Source: Agrococcus terreus
GTDB lineage: Bacteria > Actinomycetota > Actinomycetes > Actinomycetales > Microbacteriaceae
Direction of reading: 5' to 3'
DNA length: 64,000 nt
Assembly: GCF_014645235.1 (NCBI RefSeq)
Contig: NZ_BMLM01000001.1
Location: forward strand, 310,001-374,000
Made by a program: the position numbers and the translations under genes. Within the stretch, counting starts at the first letter, position 1. Every line of letters begins with the position of its first letter. The notes under the pieces were generated by a model. The model had not been told where the DNA came from. It saw nothing but the letters and a program-made list of their open reading frames with translations, and ran no database searches. Of the stretch, positions 59,075-64,000 are shown piece by piece.

Positions 59075-59925
59075 ACGACGCCCCCGACGCCCCGCAGCTC
59101 GAGACCCCGCACAAGCGCCCCATCTGGGCCTACGTCGTCATCGGCCTCGTGGCCGGCTTCCTCTCGGGCCTGTTCGGCATCGGCGGCGGCATCGTCATCG
59201 TGCCGCTGCTCGTGCTGCTCGCGCACGTGGAGCGAAAGCGCGCCTCGGGCACCTCGCTCGCCGCGATCGTGCCCTCGGCGCTCGTGGGCGTCGCGAGCTA
59301 CGCCGTGGGCGGGCACGTCGACTGGCTCATCGCGCTCATCCTGGTGGTCGGATCCGTGATCGGCGCGCAGGTGGGGGCGTGGCTGCTGCACCGCCTGCCG
59401 GTGGGCGTCATCCGCTGGGCGTTCATCGCGTTCCTCGCGGTCGTCGCCGTCAACCTCTTCCTCGCCGTGCCCTCGCGCGAGGCGGGCATCGCGCTCGACG
59501 TCTGGCCGATCGTCGGGCTCGTCGCGCTCGGCTTCGTCACCGGCGTGCTCTCGGGCATCCTCGGCGTCGGCGGCGGCATCGTCGTCGTGCCGATGCTCAT
59601 CCTGCTGTTCGGCCAGAGCGACCTCGTCGCCAAGGGCACGTCGCTCGCGATGATGATCCCCACCGCGCTCTCGGGCACCATCGGCAACCTGCGCCGCAAG
59701 AACGTCGACCTCGTGGGCGCGGGGCTCGTGGGCGTCTCGGCGTGCGTGACGACGGCGCTCGGCGCGGCCGTCGCCCTCGCGCTCGACCCGCGCACCGCAT
59801 CCATCGTCTTCGCCGCGTTCCTCGCGGTGCTCATCGTGCGGCTCGCGTTCGAGGCCGTGCAGACGGGCCGGAAGGAGCGCGCGGCGAAGCGCGCCGAGCG
59901 GGCCGAGGAGCCCGCCGCCGACTGA
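59071..59925 (+). CDS. TauE/SafE-family membrane permease
   Basis: A 284-residue protein with eight membrane segments and two copies of the family signature: GFLSGLFGIGGGIVIVP and GVLSGILGVGGGIVVVP. The family exports or imports sulfite, sulfoacetate or related anions. GTG start at 59071 overlaps ltrA. The C-terminal tail is charged (RKERAAKRAERAEE). Substrate not known. Confidence 0.87.
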   Translation: MNDAPDAPQLETPHKRPIWAYVVIGLVAGFLSGLFGIGGGIVIVPLLVLLAHVERKRASGTSLAAIVPSALVGVASYAVGGHVDWLIALILVVGSVIGAQVGAWLLHRLPVGVIRWAFIAFLAVVAVNLFLAVPSREAGIALDVWPIVGLVALGFVTGVLSGILGVGGGIVVVPMLILLFGQSDLVAKGTSLAMMIPTALSGTIGNLRRKNVDLVGAGLVGVSACVTTALGAAVALALDPRTASIVFAAFLAVLIVRLAFEAVQTGRKERAAKRAERAEEPAAD

Positions 59926-59951
59926 GGCGTCCGCTGGCTCTCTCGCGCCGG

Positions 59952-60428
59952 CTACCAGCCGCGCGTGCCGGGCGCGCCCTTGAACGGCCCCTGCACGCGC
60001 GACGTGATCCAGCCGCCGTAGAAGCCGCCCTCCTGCGGGCGCACGACCTCGCCGTCGACCTCGCACCGGTCCATGCGGGCGGGGTAGATCGCGACGTGGC
60101 CGACGAGCGCCTCGAAGCCGGGCAGCGGCAGCGGGTAGTGCCAGGCGGCGCCCTCCTCGGCGCGACCGCCGCCGGCGACGGTGAGGTAGGCGGCGCGGCC
60201 CTTCCACTCGCACATGCTGGCGCCGTTCGCGCGCTCGAGGGCGCCCGGCACGAACGCCTCGCGCGGCAGGTAGTAGGTGGGCGGGTGGCTCGTCTCGAGC
60301 ACGCGGAGGCTGCTGCGGGTCTCGGCGATCACCTCGCCGCCGAGCACGACGCGCACGAGCTCGTCGCTCGGCTCGACGCGGGGCGGCCGCGGGTAGTCCC
60401 AGACGGATTCGACCGGATGCTCGGGCAT
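59952..60428 (-). CDS. DUF427 protein
   Basis: A 158-residue DUF427 protein with the domain's WKGRAAYL and YPARMDRCEVDGE segments. The family has a beta-tent-like fold and an unknown role. It faces the TauE/SafE gene and stands alone. Confidence 0.8.
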   Translation of the reverse strand: MPEHPVESVWDYPRPPRVEPSDELVRVVLGGEVIAETRSSLRVLETSHPPTYYLPREAFVPGALERANGASMCEWKGRAAYLTVAGGGRAEEGAAWHYPLPLPGFEALVGHVAIYPARMDRCEVDGEVVRPQEGGFYGGWITSRVQGPFKGAPGTRGW

Positions 60429-60483
60429 GCCGCGACGCTAGCCGCGCGTCCTATGCGCCGGATGCGCGTCCCCTCGCGATCGG

Positions 60484-60535
60484 GTGGTCACGAACGGCCC
60501 CGCTGACGGCGCATCGGGGGGCCACAGCTGACCAC
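60484..60535. repeat. GTGGTCAC-bounded inverted repeat
   Basis: GTGGTCA (60484-60490) pairs with TGACCAC (60529-60535), and GGCCCC (60496-60501) with GGGGCC (60518-60523). The outer motif is the same as at 48878-48970. It sits between DUF427 and the MFS gene. Confidence 0.6.
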
Positions 60536-60563
60536 TCGGCTCCGGACGGCCGGGATGCCCGCG

Positions 60564-61829
60564 TCAGCGGACGATGTCGACCGATTCCGTGGGGGAGCCG
60601 AGCGTGAGCGTGCCCGTGCGGCTCATGCGGTCGGCGCGGCGCGCCCGCGCCCACCAGATCGCGCCGATGACGAAGGCGAGCAGGCACGTGACCGAGGCGA
60701 CCATGATGCCCCAGCGCGGGCCGAACTCATCGGCGACCCAGCCCACGATCGGCGCGCCGATCGGGGTGCCGCCCATGAACACCGCGCCGTAGAGCGCCAT
60801 GACGCGGCCGCGCATCTCGGGCGCCGACGTCAGCTGCACCGTCGCGTTCGCGTTCGTCATGAACAGCTGCGCCGTGAAGCCGGCGAGGGCGAGGGCCGCC
60901 CCGAACACGACGATGTGCGGCGACCACGCGGCGGCCGCGCACGCGACCGAGAACGCGCCGAGGCCGCCGATCACGAGGGTCCAGCGCGGCCGCTCGGCGC
61001 GCGCCGCGAGCAGCGCGCCGGTGACCGAGCCGATGGCCATCGCGGAGGAGAGGATGCCGAACACGTCGGCGTCCGAGAGGTACTCGACGCTCGTCATGGT
61101 CGAGATGTAGATGGGGAAGTTCAGACCGAACGTGCCGAGGATGAACGCCATGACGAACACGACGACGAGGTCGTCGCGCCGCCGCACGTAGCGGAACCCC
61201 TGCGCGATGTCGCGGAAGCCCTTCGCGCCGCGCGGGCTCGGCTGCAGCTCGGACACCCGCATCCGCAGCAGCGCGACGATCATCGCGAGGAACGTCGCCG
61301 CGTTGATGAGGAACACCGGACCCGGGGCGAGGAAGGCGATGAGGAGGCCGGCCACGGCGGGGCCGATGAGGCGCGCGCCGTGGAAGGAGGCGGAGTTGAG
61401 GGCGACGGCGTTCGCGATGTCGCCCTTGCCGACCATCTCCGAGACGAACGCCTGGCGCGCGGGGGTGTCGAAGGCCTGCACGGTGCCGAAGGCGAGCGCG
61501 AAGACCTGCACCATCCACAGCTCGACGACGCCGGTGACGACGATGATGCCGAGCGCGAGGGCGAGCACGCCGAGGCCGCTCTGCGTCCACAGCAGCACCT
61601 TGCGCCGGTCGTACTTGTCGGCGATGAGGCCGGTGATGGGCACGAGCAGCAGCTGCGGGCCGAACTGCAGCGCCATGTTGATGCCGACCGCGGTCGCGTC
61701 GTTCATCGTGAGGACGGTGAGGACGGTCCACGACAGGGCGGTGCCCTGCATCCAGGCGCCGACGTTCGAGATGAGGGCGCCGACGAACCAGGTGCGGTAG
61801 TTGAAGATGCGCAGGCTGCGGAACATCAT
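60564..61829 (-). CDS. MFS transporter (EntS-like)
   Basis: A 421-residue exporter of the DHA3/EntS type: SLRIFNYRTWFVGALISNVGAWMQ opening, DKYDRRKVLLWTQSG loop and DTPARQAFVSEMVG. It is translated from an ATG that overlaps the MarR stop (ATGA), so it is probably an efflux pump under MarR control. Substrate unknown (antibiotic or siderophore are typical). Confidence 0.85.
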   Translation of the reverse strand: MMFRSLRIFNYRTWFVGALISNVGAWMQGTALSWTVLTVLTMNDATAVGINMALQFGPQLLLVPITGLIADKYDRRKVLLWTQSGLGVLALALGIIVVTGVVELWMVQVFALAFGTVQAFDTPARQAFVSEMVGKGDIANAVALNSASFHGARLIGPAVAGLLIAFLAPGPVFLINAATFLAMIVALLRMRVSELQPSPRGAKGFRDIAQGFRYVRRRDDLVVVFVMAFILGTFGLNFPIYISTMTSVEYLSDADVFGILSSAMAIGSVTGALLAARAERPRWTLVIGGLGAFSVACAAAAWSPHIVVFGAALALAGFTAQLFMTNANATVQLTSAPEMRGRVMALYGAVFMGGTPIGAPIVGWVADEFGPRWGIMVASVTCLLAFVIGAIWWARARRADRMSRTGTLTLGSPTESVDIVR

Positions 61830-62245
61830 GCTTCCGCGAGCCTCGCCAGGATCGGGATGGCCCGCTCGAGCGTCGCGCGCTCGTCGGCGTCGAGCGAGTC
61901 GATCGCGGCGGCGAGCGTGCGGTTCCGCAGCTCGCGGAACTCGGCGATCATCGCCTCGCCCTTGCCGCTGATGCGCAGCACGACCATCCGGCCGTCGGTG
62001 GGGTGCTCGCTGCGCTCGATGTAGCCGAGCGACTCGAGGTGCTGCAGCGTCTTCACCATGCTCGGCGGCTTCACGCCCTCGAGCGCGGCGATGCGCGCGA
62101 GCGTGGGCTCCTCGAGCTGCTGCATGGTGCCGAGCGCCGACAGGTGGTGGATCGCGAGGTTCTCGTCGAGGTGCTCGCGGCGCATCCGGCGCTGCAGGCG
62201 CACGAGCGCGACGCGGAGGGAGTCGGCGAGCGCGATCGTGGGCAT
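61826..62245 (-). CDS. MarR-family transcriptional regulator
   Basis: A 139-residue MarR protein: winged helix with PTLARIAALEGVKPPSMVKTL and the beta-wing ERSEHPTDGRMVVL with the Asp-Gly-Arg typical of the family. It is coupled to the MFS gene and most likely represses the pair until a drug-like ligand binds. The promoter leaves 6 bases before the ATG, so the transcript seems leaderless. Confidence 0.88.
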   Translation of the reverse strand: MPTIALADSLRVALVRLQRRMRREHLDENLAIHHLSALGTMQQLEEPTLARIAALEGVKPPSMVKTLQHLESLGYIERSEHPTDGRMVVLRISGKGEAMIAEFRELRNRTLAAAIDSLDADERATLERAIPILARLAEA

Positions 62246-62251
62246 GCCATT

Positions 62252-62280
62252 AGCCTACCGAACGATCTGACAGCGGTCGA
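62252..62280 (-). promoter_or_regulatory. Promoter of marR-MFS, leaderless
   Basis: On the minus strand TCGACC (62275-62280), 17 bases, TAGGCT (62252-62257), then 6 bases to the ATG at 62245. No ribosome site is present. Confidence 0.55.
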
Positions 62281-62295
62281 GGATGCGCGCAGACG

Positions 62296-62328
62296 GCAGC
62301 GCCCCCGCCGATCGGGCGGGGGCGCTGC
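62296..62328 (-). terminator. 14-bp hairpin after the first Ala/Pro-rich gene
   Basis: GCAGCGCCCCCGCC and its exact complement around a 5-base loop, 9 bases past the stop at 62337. Confidence 0.7.
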
Positions 62329-62336
62329 GGGTGGGG

Positions 62337-62858
62337 TCAGTCGTTCGAGCCGGCGCTCGGCGCTGATGCGGCCGAGGGCGGCGACGCGGGCGACGTGGGC
62401 GAGGCGGGCGATGCCGGGGAGGCGGGCGAGTCGGCCGGAACCGGGGCGGGTGCCGGCGCCGGTGCGGGCCGCGGCGACGGCGCGGACTGGACGGCCGGGG
62501 CCGGGGCCGGGGCGCGCGCGGGCGCCGGTGCCGGTCGCGCCGAGGGGGCGGAGGCGCTCTGCTGCGCGCTGCCCGCCGGCGCGGCGGCCGGGCTCGGGGC
62601 CGAGGCGTGCGACGCGGCCGTGGCGGCCGAGGGCGACGCGGTGGGCGAGGGCGCCGAGACGATCGAGGCGTGGTCCTGGCCCGCCTTGATGTGCACGGTG
62701 CCGCGGTCGAGCACGTCGCCGCGCAGGTGGGCGGCGTCGACGACGCGGCCTTCCGAGTCGCGCAGCTCGACCGCGTTCGCGACGCTGGCGGCGCTGGCGG
62801 CGATCGCGCCGAGGCCGAGGGCTCCGAGGGTGCCGACGGCGATCCACTTCGTGTGCAT
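62337..62858 (-). CDS. Secreted Ala/Pro/Ser-rich protein (paralogue 1)
   Basis: A 173-residue protein starting at ATG 62858 behind AGGAGG. An N-terminal hydrophobic segment (KWIAVGTLGALGLGAIA) is a signal peptide or anchor. It is followed by a short conserved part (LRDSEGRVVDAAHLRGDV) and about 100 residues of low-complexity Ala, Pro and Ser with PAPAPAP and SPASPASP runs, typical of wall-spanning linkers. It is a paralogue of the gene at 62984. Function is unknown; the low-complexity tail may stretch through the cell wall. Confidence 0.65.
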   Translation of the reverse strand: MHTKWIAVGTLGALGLGAIAASAASVANAVELRDSEGRVVDAAHLRGDVLDRGTVHIKAGQDHASIVSAPSPTASPSAATAASHASAPSPAAAPAGSAQQSASAPSARPAPAPARAPAPAPAVQSAPSPRPAPAPAPAPVPADSPASPASPASPTSPASPPSAASAPSAGSND

Positions 62859-62938
62859 GGTGTTCCTCCTGGTGGTGGTGTTCATCGGTCGGCTTCCGAC
62901 CTGGTACCACCGTCCCGCTCCGGTGTGAGGTGCTGAGG

Positions 62939-62970
62939 AGGCCCCGGTGAGAGCGCTCTCACCGGGGCCT
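62939..62970. promoter_or_regulatory. Perfect 32-base palindrome between the two paralogues
   Basis: AGGCCCCGGTGAGAGC followed directly by its exact complement. It may end the message of the gene at 62984, but its core GTGAGAG-nn-CTCTCAC also recurs upstream of that gene at 63408-63421, suggesting a shared binding site. Confidence 0.65.
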
Positions 62971-62983
62971 CGAGACGTGCGGA

Positions 62984-63361
62984 TCAGCCGTTGGACGCGG
63001 CCGACCAGCCGGATGCGGAGCCGTCGGGAGCGACGGGCGCGGGCGGCGCGACGGGCTGCGGCGCGGGCGCCGGGGCCGCAGCGGGTGCGCTCGGGGCGCT
63101 CGCCGCGGGCGGGGGCGTGGCGCTCGGCGTGGTCGAGCCGGCCGCGGCCTTGGGTTCGAGCTGCGCCTGCTCGCCCTGCCCCTGCACCTGCGCCTGCTGC
63201 GCGTCGGCCGCGACCTCGCCGCGGAGCTCGACGCCGGCGACGGTGCGGCCGGCCGCGTCGTGCACGGTCATGGCGTTCGCGATGCCCATGGCGCCGATCG
63301 CGATCGCGCCGATGCTGAGGGCGCCTGCCGCGCCCGCGATGATCCACTGCTTCCGCTCCAT
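62984..63361 (-). CDS. Secreted Ala/Pro-rich protein (paralogue 2)
   Basis: A 125-residue protein from ATG 63361. Its signal-like start (KQWIIAGAAGALSIGAIA) and following part (TVHDAAGRTVAGVELRGEV) align with paralogue 1. The tail is Gln-rich (QQAQVQGQGEQAQLE) and then Ala/Pro-rich. Ribosome site weak. Both proteins are probably exported or anchored and of the same unknown function, arisen by tandem duplication. Confidence 0.62.
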   Translation of the reverse strand: MERKQWIIAGAAGALSIGAIAIGAMGIANAMTVHDAAGRTVAGVELRGEVAADAQQAQVQGQGEQAQLEPKAAAGSTTPSATPPPAASAPSAPAAAPAPAPQPVAPPAPVAPDGSASGWSAASNG

Positions 63362-63406
63362 GGCCCCAGCCTCGCGACCGCGCGTGAGCGCGCGAGGAGG
63401 GCCGGG

Positions 63407-63420
63407 TGAGAGGACTCTCA
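63407..63420. promoter_or_regulatory. GTGAGAG-nn-CTCTCA site upstream of paralogue 2
   Basis: An inverted repeat of the same core as in the palindrome at 62939-62970, about 45 bases before the ATG at 63361. Candidate operator; position given to within a base or two. Confidence 0.4.
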
Positions 63421-63452
63421 TGCAGCGCGGGTCGCCCCGGATCGTCAGCGGG

Positions 63453-64000
63453 TCACGTCGCGCCCTCGCGTCGTGCCGCGCCGCGCCCGGCCGCCCTCGC
63501 CGCCTCTTCTCGGCCCAGCACGGCGGCGCCGAGCCCGAGCTGGGCGGCCGCGACGCGGAGCTCGCCGCGCTCGACCGGCGCGAGCGCGTGCGCGAGCACG
63601 TGCACGGCGAGGCGGTGCGCGAGGCGGGTGCGCTCGGCGCCTCCGCTGGCAGTCTCTCCGCTGGCGGTCTCTCCGCCCTGCGGGGCGGGCCCGAGCCAGC
63701 GACCGGCCGCCTCGCCGAGGATCCGGCGGTAGCCGCGCGCGCGGTCCGGGTCGTCCGCGAGCCCGATCGAGGCGACGAGGTGTCCGAGCAGCGCCGCCCG
63801 GTCGTCGACCGGGTCGCCGAGGCCGGCCGTGTCGACGTCGATGAGGCCCGTCACGGCGCTCGCGCCGTCGACGAACAGCTGGCCGACGTGGAGGTCGCCG
63901 TGCACGGTGCGGAGCTCGGCAGCCGGCACCTCGAGCGCCGCGGGGTCGGCGGCGTCGATGCCCGCCTCGAGCGCGCCGAGCGCCGCACGGGCGGCCGCCG
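63453..64000 (-). CDS. Phosphotransferase/APH-family protein (N-terminus beyond the window)
   Basis: The visible 181 residues are the C-terminal part of a kinase-fold phosphotransferase. The catalytic loop is HGDLHVGQLFVDG (the usual Asn of HGDxxxxN is Gln) and the metal-binding Asp is in GLIDVDTAGLGDP. A low-complexity insert (GGETASGETASGG) is encoded by a short direct repeat near 63645-63675. The family includes aminoglycoside and choline kinases and maltokinase-like enzymes; substrate unknown. The reading frame is open to the right edge. Confidence 0.72.
   Translation of the reverse strand, partial: AAARAALGALEAGIDAADPAALEVPAAELRTVHGDLHVGQLFVDGASAVTGLIDVDTAGLGDPVDDRAALLGHLVASIGLADDPDRARGYRRILGEAAGRWLGPAPQGGETASGETASGGAERTRLAHRLAVHVLAHALAPVERGELRVAAAQLGLGAAVLGREEAARAAGRGAARREGAT

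Noticed and set aside
63640-63680. Short direct repeat as the start of a CRISPR or VNTR array
   Set aside because: Only two copies of about 15 bases encode a short ETASG repeat within the phosphotransferase; nothing array-like.

Overview
The window is high-GC DNA (about 70% or more by eye) with strong G/C third-codon preference. Gene starts overlap as ATGA or GTGA, GTG starts are common, and several promoters sit so close to the start codon that the transcripts look leaderless. Together with frequent GGATGCG codon pairs and actinobacterial-type gene families, this points to an actinobacterium, probably of the family Microbacteriaceae. The genus cannot be fixed from sequence alone. No rRNA, tRNA, CRISPR array, transposase or integrase was seen.

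Layout. 0-1.5 kb: a truncated cell-wall-binding-repeat protein, a small frameshifted gene and a zinc-ribbon protein. 1.5-8.4 kb: a four-carbon sugar-acid locus (aldolase OtnC, kinase OtnK, TRAP transporter DctPQM, a FadR-type regulator and a 3-hydroxyacyl-CoA-dehydrogenase-fold enzyme) around a divergent control region with two palindromic operators. 8.5-12.6 kb: a defence-like group of lower GC (MazG-like pyrophosphohydrolase, GIY-YIG/DUF2075 helicase, HsdR-N nuclease, GIY-YIG nuclease). 12.6-15.8 kb: hydrolase, GlcD-type oxidase, cupin and a small membrane protein. 16.0-20.8 kb: a complete long-chain olefin operon oleA-oleBC-oleD with overlapping genes. 21.0-22.6 kb: a zinc-type ArsR repressor and a CDF efflux pump. 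22.6-29.3 kb: GntR regulators, an aminotransferase/aldehyde dehydrogenase pair and an MFS transporter. 29.5-42.0 kb: a long catabolic operon (fused-domain ABC importer, HAD hydrolase, amine oxidase, aldehyde dehydrogenase, D-threonine-aldolase-like enzyme, RidA, SDR) followed by a regulator and a cupin. 42.0-47.2 kb: a copper set (YHS protein, CopA, secreted protein, CopZ, flavin reductase) around a CsoR-type operator. 47.2-64.0 kb: an NYN protein, ArsR/SRPBCC pair, CtlX-like hydrolase, AbgT/M20 pair with Lrp-type regulator, ArsR-like/MFS set, a peroxidase, LtrA, TauE/SafE, DUF427, a MarR/MFS pair, two paralogous secreted Ala/Pro-rich proteins and a truncated phosphotransferase.

How genes work together. 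The otn genes should import and break down a C4 sugar acid. The ole genes should condense two fatty acyl-CoAs and convert the product to an olefin. The 29.5-42 kb cluster looks like import of an amine or amino-acid-like compound followed by oxidation, imine hydrolysis and aldehyde oxidation; its substrate is unknown. It is bounded by two paralogous GntR regulators whose upstream sites resemble the operators in front of the transporter and the cupin.

The most unusual non-coding structure is a set of five intergenic units of exactly 49 bases, each bounded by GTGCAC, four of them in two pairs with identical 14-base spacing. A second repeat family (GGTCTCGAGAC ... CTCGACCAGCGG) is found in two intergenic regions and also, in frame, at the OleB/OleC junction of the olefin fusion protein, which suggests that the inter-domain linker was made from a repeat.
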